A DNA stretch of 64,000 bases from Streptomyces wuyuanensis (lineage in GTDB: Bacteria; Actinomycetota; Actinomycetes; Streptomycetales; Streptomycetaceae): positions 215,851-279,850 of the forward strand of contig NZ_FNHI01000008.1 in assembly GCF_900103455.1 (NCBI RefSeq), in the 5' to 3' direction. Positions 26,861 to 35,344 of the stretch are shown piece after piece. Within the stretch, counting starts at the first letter, position 1; each line of letters opens with the position of its first letter. The position numbers and the translations under genes are program-made. The notes below the pieces were generated by a model, which did not search any database, had not been told where the DNA came from, and was given only the letters and a program-made list of their open reading frames with translations.

Positions 26861-28093
26861 ATGCACATCGACCTGCTCGACCCGGGGCCCTTCGGACGCA
26901 ACGACTTCTGGGCCGCCCTCACTTGGCTGCGCGCCAACGACCCCGTCCACTGGCACCCCGAACCCGGCGCCGGGGACAAGGGCTTCTGGGTGCTCGGCAA
27001 GCACCGCGACGTCGTGCGGGTGTACGCCGACAGCGACACGTTCAGCTCCGCACAGGGCATGCGGCTCGGCAGCGACCCCGCCGCCGTCTCCGCCGTCGCC
27101 CAGCGCATGCTGATCGTCTCCGACGCGCCCCACCACACCCGGCTCAAGCGCGCCCTCCACCAGGCGTTCGGCCCCCAGCAGATGCCCCGGCTGGAAGGCC
27201 TCGTCACCCGCGTCGTCGGCGAACTGGTCGCCGAGGCCGCCGAAGTGGAGGAGCTGGACTTCATCGACCTGGCCAAGCAGCTCCCCAACAGGGTGGTCTG
27301 CGCCATGATGGGCATCCCCCGCGCCGACTGGGCCTGGATCGGGGCGCTCACCACCGACGCGTTCGACTCCCCGGACGAGACCGTGCGCAGCAACGCCCAC
27401 TCGGAGATCTTCCTCTACTTCATGGAACTGCTCGCCGAGCGGCGGGCCCGCCCCGGCGACGACCTGGTCAGCCAGATCGCCCACGACACCCTCGTCGACG
27501 AGGGCGACGGCACCGAACGGCCCCTCAGCGACGAGGAGATCGTCTTCAACTGCAACGGCGTGCTCTCCGGCGCCAACGAGACCACCCGCTACTCGGCCGC
27601 CGGCGCTGTGCACATGTTCGCCGAGTTGCCCGGGCAGTGGGAGCTGCTGCGCAGCCTCGGACCCGCCGGGATCGCCCCCGCCGTCGAGGAGATCCTGCGC
27701 TGGACCACGCCGGGTGTGCACGCCCTGCGCACCGCCGTGCGCGACACGGAGGTCAACGGGACGCGCATCGCCGCCGGCGACCGGGTCACGCTCTGGAACG
27801 CCTCCGCCAACCGCGACGAGGACGTCTTCACCGACCCGCACGCCTTCCGCGTCGACCGGCGGCCCAACCGGCACGTCGCCTTCGGCCACGGACGACACCT
27901 CTGCCTCGGGGCCCGCCTCGCCCGCTTCGAACTCGGCGCCCTGCTCACCGAGATGCTCGGCAGCCTCGACGGGTTCGAGCTGACCGGGCCCGCGCTCTTC
28001 AACTCGTCCAACTTCACCTGGGGCATCAGAAGCCTCCCGGTGCGGCTGCTGCGCAGCCGAGTCTCCGCACCCCGAGAAAGGGCCGCGCTGTGA
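26861..28093 (+). CDS. Cytochrome P450, likely aminoacyl-PCP beta-hydroxylase
   Basis: 410 residues from ATG 26861, 1 bp after MbtH. Heme ligand Cys348 in FGHGRHLCLGARLAR, ExxR helix EEILR, I-helix SGANETTRYS and the HTRLKRAL C-helix motif. This fits class I bacterial P450s acting on carrier-bound amino acids (NikQ/NovI-type). Its place in an A-PCP/TE/MbtH/P450 cassette is the main reason to infer beta-hydroxylation. Overlaps the next NRPS gene by 4 bp. No ferredoxin gene is nearby, so redox partners must come from elsewhere. Confidence 0.92.
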   Translation: MHIDLLDPGPFGRNDFWAALTWLRANDPVHWHPEPGAGDKGFWVLGKHRDVVRVYADSDTFSSAQGMRLGSDPAAVSAVAQRMLIVSDAPHHTRLKRALHQAFGPQQMPRLEGLVTRVVGELVAEAAEVEELDFIDLAKQLPNRVVCAMMGIPRADWAWIGALTTDAFDSPDETVRSNAHSEIFLYFMELLAERRARPGDDLVSQIAHDTLVDEGDGTERPLSDEEIVFNCNGVLSGANETTRYSAAGAVHMFAELPGQWELLRSLGPAGIAPAVEEILRWTTPGVHALRTAVRDTEVNGTRIAAGDRVTLWNASANRDEDVFTDPHAFRVDRRPNRHVAFGHGRHLCLGARLARFELGALLTEMLGSLDGFELTGPALFNSSNFTWGIRSLPVRLLRSRVSAPRERAAL

Positions 28094-31000
28094 CCACCGC
28101 ACTGACCGACTTCAACCGCACCGACACCGACTTCCCCCGCACCGGCTATCCGGAGCTCCTCGCCGCGCAGGCCGCGCGTACTCCGGCGGCCCCCGCCCTC
28201 GTGCACGGCGGCCGGGTCTGGACGTTCGAGGAGCTGGAGGCCGCCACCAACCGGCTCGCGCACGCCCTGATCGCGCGGGGCGCCGGACCCGGTGAGCGGA
28301 TCGGCCTGTGCTATCCGCGCGGCGCCGACTACGTCATCGGTTCCCTCGGGATCCTGAAGACGGGCTCCGCGATCGTGGCGCTCGATCCGGTCAACCCCGA
28401 CGAGCGCCTCACCGCCATGATCGCCGACGCCGGGCCCCTGCTCGTGCTCACGCCCCCCGAGACGGCCGCACGCCTGCCCGAGGACGTGTCCCGCGCCGAG
28501 GTCGCCACCGCCGGCCTCGACCTGCCCGGCACCCCGGTCGGGGTGGCCACCGGCCCCGACACCATCAGCCACCTCATCTACACGTCCGGGTCCACCGGCA
28601 CGCCCAAGGCCGTCCTGGAGCGGCACGGCGCACTCACCAACCTGGTGCACTGGACCGCCCGCGCGTACGGGGTGCGCCCCGGAGACCGGGCGTCCTGGAT
28701 GTCGACACCGGGCTTCGCCGTGCAGATCATGGAGTGGCTGCCCTATCTGCCCCTCGGCGCCGCCGTCCACATTCCCGAGGCGGGCCGCGCGCAGACACCG
28801 GAGCAGATCCGCGACTGGCTCGTCGCCGAGCGCATCACCCACACCATGCTGGTCGCCGCTCTCGCCGAGCCCGTCTGGGCTCTCGACTGGCCGGCGGACA
28901 CGGCGCTGCGCGTCCTGGTGACGACGGCCGAGCGCGTGCACTCCTGGCCGCCGACCGACACACCGTTCCGGGTCGTGATGACGTACGGGACGACCGAGAC
29001 GACCAACGTCCTGACCTGCCTCGACCTCGGCGCGGGCGTCGACTTCACCAGCCAGGCCACCCCCGAGGCGGTCCGTGCCACCCGTCAGGTCCCCGTCGGC
29101 GTGCCCATCGCCAACATGCGGGTGCACCTGCTGGACGGGGAGGACCGGCCGGTCGCCGAGGGCGAGGTGGGACGGCTCCACGTCTCCGGCGCCGGCGTGG
29201 CCGCCGGCTACCACGGCCTCCCCGAGCTCACCGCGGCGAAGTTCCGCACCGGTGTCGTCGTCGACGGCGATCCGCACCCGGTGCTGTACGACACCGGGGA
29301 CCTGGCACGGCGCCGCGAGGACGGCGCCGTCGAACTGCTCGGCCGCTCGGACGCCCAGGTGAAGATCCGCGGCTTCCGGGTGGAACTCGGCGAGGTCGAG
29401 ACCCACGTGGCCCGTGTCGACGGCGTCACCGAGGCCGTCGTGGTCGTCCAGGAGCGTGCCGCCGACGACCGGCGCCTGGTGGCGTACGTCGCAGCGGAAC
29501 CCGGCACGGACCCCGGTCCCGCCGAGATCCGGGCCGCCGTGGCCCGCACGCTGCCCTACTACATGGTGCCGTCCGGCGTCGTCGTCCTGTCCGCCCTGCC
29601 CCGCCTCGCCAACGGCAAGGTCGACCGGCGCGCCCTTCCCGAGCCGCCCGAGCCCCACGACGGCGTAGGCACCGGCTACGAGCCCCCGCGCAACGAGATC
29701 GAGGACGGGCTGGTCCGGCTGTGGGCCGGGGCGTTCCGCACCGAGGTCGTCGGCATCCACGACAACTTCTTCGACCTCGGCGGCCATTCGCTGCTCGCCT
29801 TCCAGCTGATCGACGAGATCCGCCGACGCTACGGCGTCGAACTGAGCCTGTCCGACCTGTCCTCCCGCCCGACCGTCGCCGAACTGGGCGAGATCGTCGT
29901 GACCCGGCGCGAGGGCGGACGGGACGGCTTCGGCGGACTCGCCGCCATCGTGCCCGACCCGGCCGCCCGCTTCGCGCCCTTCCCGCTGACCGAGAGCCAG
30001 CAGGCCCTGTGGATCGGCCGCGGCGGACTCGTCGACCTCGGCAACGTCGGCTGCCACGGCTACTTCGAGTGGGAGAGCGAGAGCCTCGACGTACCCCGCT
30101 TCGAGACCGCCTGGCGCCGCCTCGTCGAGCGCCACGACGCCCTGCGCACCCGGATCCTCCCCGACGGCACCCAGCAGGTGTACGCGGAGGTCCCGCACTA
30201 CGACATCCCCGTCACCGACCTCGGCGCGCTGGGACCCGACGCCCGCGAGGCGGAACTCGCCGCGCTGCGGGACCGGCTGTCCCACCAGGTCCTCGACGCC
30301 GACAGCTGGCCCCTGTTCGACGTGCGGATCAGCCTGCTCGGCGACGGTCGCGCCCGGATCCACCTCTGCCTCGACTTCCTGGTCGCCGACGCCTGGAGCT
30401 ACTTCCAGGTCCTCGTGCCGGACCTCGTCGCCTACTACGCCGACCCGTCGGCCCAACTCCCTCCGCTGGAGCTGACGTTCCGCGACTACGTGCTGGCCGT
30501 CGGGAACTCCCTGCGGGACAGCGAGCTCTACCGTCGCTCGGAGTGGTACTGGCGGGACCGCCTCGCCGGGCTGCCGCCCGCGCCGGAGCTCCCCGAGCGC
30601 CCGGCCGACGCCCCGGAGCTCCCGGTACGCTTCGAGCGGCTCAGCCACGTCGTCCCCACCGACCTGTGGAACCGCATCCAGGAGCGGGCCGGTGACCGCA
30701 AGGTCACCCCGTCCGGTGTGCTCGCGGCCGCCTATGCCGAGATCCTCGGCAGGGCCGCCGGGCAGGCCAGGTTCACCATAAACTTCCCCCTCTTCAACCG
30801 GCTTCCGCTGCACCCGCAGGTCAACTCGCTTCTCGCGGACACCACGACGACCCTGCTGCTCGCCGTCGAACACCGGGCCTCGACCTTCGCCGGCCGCGCC
30901 CGGGACCTCCAGCGGCGCCTGTGGGCCGACCTGGAGCACCGCTACTTCAGCGGCGTCCAGGTCCTCCGGGAACTGACGAAACTGCGCGGCACCCTCGCCC

Positions 31001-32043
31001 CCGCGATGCCCGTCGTGATGACCAGCCTCGCCGGCCACCCGCCCAACCACGAGCAGAACGAACTCGGCGTGCCCGTCTACGGCATCTCCCAGACCCCGCA
31101 GGTCTCGCTGGACTTCCAGGTGTTCGAGAAGGCGGGCGGCCTCACTTTCAACTGGGACCACCTCCCCGCGGTGTACCCGGACGGCCTGATCGAGGGCATG
31201 TTCGAGGACTTCGTCGCGCTCATCGAGTCACTGGCCGAGGAGGACGCCTGGGAGCGCCACTCGCCGCCGCCCGGCGAGGAGGGGACGACTGAGGCTGCCG
31301 AGGCCGCCGGGGAACGGGACACCGGAGACGCCTGGGAACGCTACTGGGCGGGCATCGAGCGCACGGGCCGCGGCGGGGACGTCATCTGGGACGCCGACAG
31401 CGGCGAGGAGTTCTCCTGGCTGCTCGACCAGGCCAAGCGGCACTTCCGGGACGACATGCCGGTCGTCGACCTCGGCTGCGGCAACGGCCGCTACAGCCGT
31501 GAACTCGCCGCGCACTACCCGCGCGTCGTCGGTGTGGACGTGTCCACCAGCGCGATCGAGCACGCCGTCCGGGAGGCACGCGAGGAAGGGGTGGCCAACG
31601 TCGACCACCTCGCCGTCGACATGACCGACGCGGCCCAGGCCGCCGCCCTGGGCGAAGGCCCGTACAACATCTTCGTCCGCGGTGTCTTCCACGTCCTCGA
31701 CGACGCGGCCCGGGCACGGCTCGCGTCCGTCGCGGGCCGGTTGCTCGGCCGCGACGGGGTGCTGATCGTCCACGAACCCGACTACTCCAGCAACTCCTTC
31801 GGCTACCTCGGCTTCGTCGGCGGCAAGCGCGGCCGGGCCGAGGACCTGGTGGGCCCGCTCGAGGCGGCCGGCGTACGGCACTCCCACCGCTTCACCCGCC
31901 CCGAACTCACGGCCGCCTTCCCGGCGGACGACTGGGAGGTCGTGCACGACCAGGCGGTGCGGCTGCACGCGGTCGATCCCGAGTCGGACTCGGAGGCGCT
32001 GCTGCTCCCCGGCTATTACGCGGTGCTCCGCCGCAGGCACTGA
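28090..32043 (+). CDS. NRPS A-PCP-Cy-MT (A2, putative starter module)
   Basis: 1317 residues from GTG 28090. A domain ~20-530 (YTSGSTGTPKAV, TYGTTETTN, YDTGDLA, GKVDRRAL). PCP Ser567 in FFDLGGHSLLA. Heterocyclization (Cy) domain ~625-1050, opening TESQQALWIGR and carrying D762-x4-D767-x2-S770 instead of HHxxxDG, plus the Cy motif SQTPQVSLDFQ. SAM-dependent methyltransferase ~1085-1317 with VVDLGCGNGRYSRELA at about 1125. The hand-aligned pocket is A-V-M-M-V-T-T-N-V-K. The usual Asp that binds the alpha-amino group is Ala, so an aryl, hydroxy or keto acid is likely. An indole-3-carboxylate starter fits. The Cy would add and cyclise the next Cys/Ser/Thr. The methyl target is unknown. Confidence 0.9.
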   Translation: MTTALTDFNRTDTDFPRTGYPELLAAQAARTPAAPALVHGGRVWTFEELEAATNRLAHALIARGAGPGERIGLCYPRGADYVIGSLGILKTGSAIVALDPVNPDERLTAMIADAGPLLVLTPPETAARLPEDVSRAEVATAGLDLPGTPVGVATGPDTISHLIYTSGSTGTPKAVLERHGALTNLVHWTARAYGVRPGDRASWMSTPGFAVQIMEWLPYLPLGAAVHIPEAGRAQTPEQIRDWLVAERITHTMLVAALAEPVWALDWPADTALRVLVTTAERVHSWPPTDTPFRVVMTYGTTETTNVLTCLDLGAGVDFTSQATPEAVRATRQVPVGVPIANMRVHLLDGEDRPVAEGEVGRLHVSGAGVAAGYHGLPELTAAKFRTGVVVDGDPHPVLYDTGDLARRREDGAVELLGRSDAQVKIRGFRVELGEVETHVARVDGVTEAVVVVQERAADDRRLVAYVAAEPGTDPGPAEIRAAVARTLPYYMVPSGVVVLSALPRLANGKVDRRALPEPPEPHDGVGTGYEPPRNEIEDGLVRLWAGAFRTEVVGIHDNFFDLGGHSLLAFQLIDEIRRRYGVELSLSDLSSRPTVAELGEIVVTRREGGRDGFGGLAAIVPDPAARFAPFPLTESQQALWIGRGGLVDLGNVGCHGYFEWESESLDVPRFETAWRRLVERHDALRTRILPDGTQQVYAEVPHYDIPVTDLGALGPDAREAELAALRDRLSHQVLDADSWPLFDVRISLLGDGRARIHLCLDFLVADAWSYFQVLVPDLVAYYADPSAQLPPLELTFRDYVLAVGNSLRDSELYRRSEWYWRDRLAGLPPAPELPERPADAPELPVRFERLSHVVPTDLWNRIQERAGDRKVTPSGVLAAAYAEILGRAAGQARFTINFPLFNRLPLHPQVNSLLADTTTTLLLAVEHRASTFAGRARDLQRRLWADLEHRYFSGVQVLRELTKLRGTLAPAMPVVMTSLAGHPPNHEQNELGVPVYGISQTPQVSLDFQVFEKAGGLTFNWDHLPAVYPDGLIEGMFEDFVALIESLAEEDAWERHSPPPGEEGTTEAAEAAGERDTGDAWERYWAGIERTGRGGDVIWDADSGEEFSWLLDQAKRHFRDDMPVVDLGCGNGRYSRELAAHYPRVVGVDVSTSAIEHAVREAREEGVANVDHLAVDMTDAAQAAALGEGPYNIFVRGVFHVLDDAARARLASVAGRLLGRDGVLIVHEPDYSSNSFGYLGFVGGKRGRAEDLVGPLEAAGVRHSHRFTRPELTAAFPADDWEVVHDQAVRLHAVDPESDSEALLLPGYYAVLRRRH

Positions 32044-32705
32044 CGACCGCTGTGGCGCTGGTCGCGCGGGCCGGGGACGTGCCGCCGGAACCGGTGACGC
32101 ACGGGGGCTGCCGACCCGTACGGAACGGGACCGGGCGGCCGCCCTGCGGTCCGCCGCCGACCGCGACGACCTCGTCGCCGCACACGCACTCGTCAGGCTC
32201 TGCGCCGCCGAGCTCCTCGGGCTCCCGGCGCGGAGCCTGACGGTCGTGCAGAGGTGCGGGTGGTGCCAGCGCCCGCACGGCCGCCGGACTCGCGGGCGTG
32301 GGGCTGAGCCTCGCCCCCCGAGGGGCTGGGGCGCGGCCGCGGCGCTCACGGGCCGGTGGGCATCGACATCGAGGCCGGCGACGGAGGCGATGGCTGGATC
32401 CGGCCCTGGCGGAACGCGCCTGCGGGCCGGGCGAGAGGCGGAACTGCCCGTGCGCGGCGGCTCCCCGGCCCGCGGTGCACCTTCCTGCGCCGGTGGGTCC
32501 GCAAGGAGCCACCGGTCAAGGTCGGTACGGCCGCGCTCGACGAGCCGGGCCGCACCGACCTGCCCGTGCGCGGCGGCTCCCCGGCCCGCCGGCGGGCCGG
32601 TGGCTCACCGACAGGTGGGCGCCGGGGGCGGTCGCCTGCGTGGCGGCCCGTGAACAGGTGCCGCCGCGGACGGTGTCCGACGGCGCGCACGGACCATTCC
32701 GGTGA
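32044..32705 (+). pseudogene. Decayed Sfp-type 4'-phosphopantetheinyl transferase
   Basis: No frame is open throughout, but three successive frames give the expected PPTase order. First come AAALRSAADRDDLVAAHALV and LCAAELLGLPARSLTVVQ (to about 32250), then QRCGWCQRPHGR. A frame change leads to VGLSLAPRGAG, where SLAH is expected. Another gives PVGIDIEAGDGG (about 32355), then FLRRWVRKEPPVKVG and TAALDEPGRTDL. A last shift gives RWLTDRWAPGAVACVAARE, ending at TGA 32703-32705. At least three frameshifts and loss of the SLAH histidine argue against function. A 30-bp direct repeat (32444-32473 and 32560-32589) lies inside. A working gene here would have activated the cluster's carrier proteins. 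Confidence 0.75.
32444..32589. repeat. 30-bp direct repeat inside the PPTase remnant
   Basis: Two identical 30-bp copies, 32444-32473 and 32560-32589, separated by 86 bp. The second copy reads in the PPTase frame (TDLPVRGGSPAR). The first lies where conserved PPTase sequence is missing, so a duplication probably replaced or disrupted that part. Confidence 0.7.
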
Positions 32706-32719
32706 AAGACTGAGGAACC

Positions 32720-33820
32720 GTGGAACGACGAACTGCCGACCGGCTGCTGAGAGCACACGCACAGGCGATCGGGGGCCGGGCCCGTGAGAAGACGGTCGCC
32801 GGTGCCCTGGAGCGGGTCGTCGCCGTCCAGGCGCAGGACCTCGGCGCCGCCGCCCTCGGTCTGCGTGCCCGCGTCGACGGGCTGACCGCGGAGGACGTAC
32901 GGCGTGCCACCGACTCCGAGCGGACCGCCGTACGGGGCTGGTTCATGCGCGGCACGCTCCAGCTCGTCCCGGCCGCCGATGCCCGCTGGCTGCTCGGTCT
33001 CCTCGGGCCCGTCCAGCTGGCCCTCGGTGCCCGCCGGCTGAGGGAACTCGGTCTGGACGAGGCCCTGTGCGACCGCGCCTCCCGGCTGATCGTGAAGGCC
33101 GTCGACGGCGAGGGCCCGCTCACCCGGTCCGAACTCACCGAACGCCTCACCACCCTGGGCGTCGAGTCCACGGGCCAGTCCGCGTTCCACCTCATCCGGC
33201 GCGCGGCGCTGTCCGGGCTGATCTGCCACGGGGCCCAGCGCGACGGAGAGGCCACCTTCGTCCTCCTCGACGACTGGCTGCCGGCCGCCGCCCCGCCGCC
33301 CTTCTCCGGGGAGGCCGCGGAGGTCGAACTGGCCCGCCGCTACCGGAGCGCACACGGACCCTCGGACGCGGCCGACTTCGCACACTGGTCCGGGCTGCGC
33401 GCCACCGTCTGCAAAAGGGCCTGGGCGGCCGCGGGAGAACCGCGGTGGGAAAACGCGGAGGAAATTCCCCGGGGCGATGTGCGGTTGCTGCCCGCCTTCG
33501 ACAACTACCTCGTCGGATACCGGCGCAGGGAACTGTCCGTGCCGGCGGTCCACGAGCGCCGCGTCTGGCCGGGCGGCGGGATCATCCGGGCGACCGTCAT
33601 GGTCGACGGCCGGGCGGTGGGCACCTGGTCGGGGGGCAGGAACGGCAGCGGACCGGTCGTCGAGCCGTTCGCCGGCGAGGAGCCGCCCGAGGCGGTTTCC
33701 ACGGAGCAGATCGAAGCAGGGATCGCCCGTGAGAGCGCCGATCTCGCACGGTTCTACAACGCTTCTCATACCGTCTCTACGCCCGGTCTCCAACCGCCCG
33801 GATTCGTAACCGGGCACTAA
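32720..33820 (+). CDS. AlkZ-like HTH_42 DNA glycosylase (putative self-resistance)
   Basis: 366 residues from GTG 32720. Winged-helix HTH_42 protein: LLRAHAQAIGGR, VRGWFMRGTLQLVPAADARWLL, GQSAFHLIRRAALSGLIC and AFDNYLVGYRRRELSV. The catalytic QxQ motif of AlkZ-type glycosylases is present as Gln37-Ala-Gln39 in VVAVQAQDLG. Characterised family members excise bulky alkylated bases or unhook interstrand crosslinks, and several protect producers of azinomycin-like alkylators. Housekeeping relatives also exist in Streptomyces, so resistance is inferred from the place between NRPS and exporter genes. Confidence 0.8.
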   Translation: MERRTADRLLRAHAQAIGGRAREKTVAGALERVVAVQAQDLGAAALGLRARVDGLTAEDVRRATDSERTAVRGWFMRGTLQLVPAADARWLLGLLGPVQLALGARRLRELGLDEALCDRASRLIVKAVDGEGPLTRSELTERLTTLGVESTGQSAFHLIRRAALSGLICHGAQRDGEATFVLLDDWLPAAAPPPFSGEAAEVELARRYRSAHGPSDAADFAHWSGLRATVCKRAWAAAGEPRWENAEEIPRGDVRLLPAFDNYLVGYRRRELSVPAVHERRVWPGGGIIRATVMVDGRAVGTWSGGRNGSGPVVEPFAGEEPPEAVSTEQIEAGIARESADLARFYNASHTVSTPGLQPPGFVTGH

Positions 33821-33883
33821 CCGCCGGTCCGTACGTTCAGTGCCGTCCGACAATTCCGTCCCCGATCAGAAAAGGGCGTCGAC

Positions 33884-35182
33884 ATGGCACTCGGTCGGCA
33901 TTCCGATTTCAACCGCCTGTGGTTCGGGCAGACCGTCAGCAACTTCGGTGACAAGATCTCGCTGCTCGCGCTGCCGACCCTCGCGGTCGTCTTTCTCGAC
34001 GGGGGAGCGTTCGAGGTCGGCGTGCTCGGCGCGCTGCGCTTCCTCCCGTTCCTCCTGCTCGCCCCGGTCGCCGGGCTCGTCGCCGACCGGGTCTCGCGCC
34101 GCACCGTCATGATCGCGGCCGACCTGGGCCGCTTCCTGGCGCTGGGCACCATCCCGCTGGCCTTCGCACTCGACTCCGTCTCGATGACGCACGTCTACAT
34201 CGTGGCCGGCGTCACCGGCATCCTGACCACCTTCTTCGAGGTCTCCTACCAGTCCTGGCTGCCGCAGCTCATCGGCACCGAGAACCTGGTCGAGGGCAAC
34301 ACCAAGCTCCAGATCAGCCGAAGCGTCGCCGAGGCCGTCGGTGCCGGTGCCGGTGGTGCGCTGATCCAGTTCCTCGGCGCCGCCCGCGCGATCACGGCGG
34401 ACGCGCTGACCTTCCTCGTCTCGCTGGTCGCCCTGCTCCTGATCCGGCACCGCGACACCCGCGCCAGGGTGGAGGAGACGAAGGCCTCGGCCAAGGCCGA
34501 GATGAAGGAGGGCCTGAAGACCCTCTTCGGAACCCCCGTCCTGCGCAGCCTGTTCACCGCCAACGTCGTGGTCAATCTGGGTGCCGCGATGGGTGACGCG
34601 CTGCTGATCGTGTACGCGTACAAGGTCCTCGACCTGAGCCCCGGCCAGGTGGGCGCGGCCTTCGCCGTGATGTCGGTCTTCGTGATCGTCGGCGCGGTGC
34701 TGTCCGAGCAGGTCTCCAAGGCGCTCACCCTGGGCCGCACCCTTGTCCTGACGGCGGTCGTCCTGGGCGCCGGCTACGTCCTGGTCCCGACCGGCGGCGC
34801 CGTCGCCGGCTTCGTCGGACTGATCGTGGTCCAGGCCGTCATCGGCTTCGTGTCCCCGATGTTCGACATCCACGTCCTCAGCCTGGTCCAGGGCGTCACC
34901 CCCAACGAGCAGATGGGCCGCGTCAGCGGCACCGCCCTCTCGGCGGTCTACGGCGCCCTGTCCCTCGGCTACCTGGTGGGCGGCGCGCTGGGCGAGGCGC
35001 TCGGCCTCACCGGTGCCCTGGCCATCGCCGGAGCGATCACCGCCATCGGCGGTCTGACGCTGCTCGGCGGCCCGGTCGCGGCCATCAAGGAGATGCCCGG
35101 CGGCGACGACCCCGAGGCGCAGGACTCCACGGGCGCAGAGCCCGCGGGATCCGCCGGGGACGACGTGAAGTTGCGCGCGTAG
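33884..35182 (+). CDS. MFS exporter (EntS/MFS_3-like)
   Basis: 432 residues from ATG 33884. About 12 hydrophobic segments, with SDFNRLWFGQTVSNFGDKIS at the N-terminus, the loop GLVADRVSRRTVMI, and FFEVSYQSWLPQLIGTENLVEGN, all characteristic of the MFS_3 group that includes enterobactin exporter EntS. The C-terminal tail (GGDDPEAQDSTGAEPAG) is acidic and disordered. It lies between the DNA glycosylase and the C-A-PCP-TE gene and most likely exports the NRPS product. Confidence 0.88.
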   Translation: MALGRHSDFNRLWFGQTVSNFGDKISLLALPTLAVVFLDGGAFEVGVLGALRFLPFLLLAPVAGLVADRVSRRTVMIAADLGRFLALGTIPLAFALDSVSMTHVYIVAGVTGILTTFFEVSYQSWLPQLIGTENLVEGNTKLQISRSVAEAVGAGAGGALIQFLGAARAITADALTFLVSLVALLLIRHRDTRARVEETKASAKAEMKEGLKTLFGTPVLRSLFTANVVVNLGAAMGDALLIVYAYKVLDLSPGQVGAAFAVMSVFVIVGAVLSEQVSKALTLGRTLVLTAVVLGAGYVLVPTGGAVAGFVGLIVVQAVIGFVSPMFDIHVLSLVQGVTPNEQMGRVSGTALSAVYGALSLGYLVGGALGEALGLTGALAIAGAITAIGGLTLLGGPVAAIKEMPGGDDPEAQDSTGAEPAGSAGDDVKLRA

Positions 35183-35344
35183 GACTCCTCGCGCACCGGA
35201 GCGGGCGCCGGCCCCGGCAGGCACCCGCTCCGCAGCCGCGCACCACGCCGCCGGCCGCACCGTCGGCGCGTATCCGTACCCCCGCACCCCGCACCACCGC
35301 GCCCCCCGCCGTCTTCCTCTCGACCACACGCACGGAGGCACAAG

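Noticed and set aside
24012..28093. Quinoxaline or quinaldate chromophore pathway (thiocoraline type)
   Set aside because: The A-PCP/MbtH/P450 set is similar, but no tryptophan 2,3-dioxygenase or kynureninase-like gene was found in the window.
32444..32589. Direct repeats as a possible CRISPR or attachment site
   Set aside because: Only two 30-bp copies, GC-rich, with no further units, cas genes or integrase. They fall in the PPTase remnant and are better read as an internal duplication.
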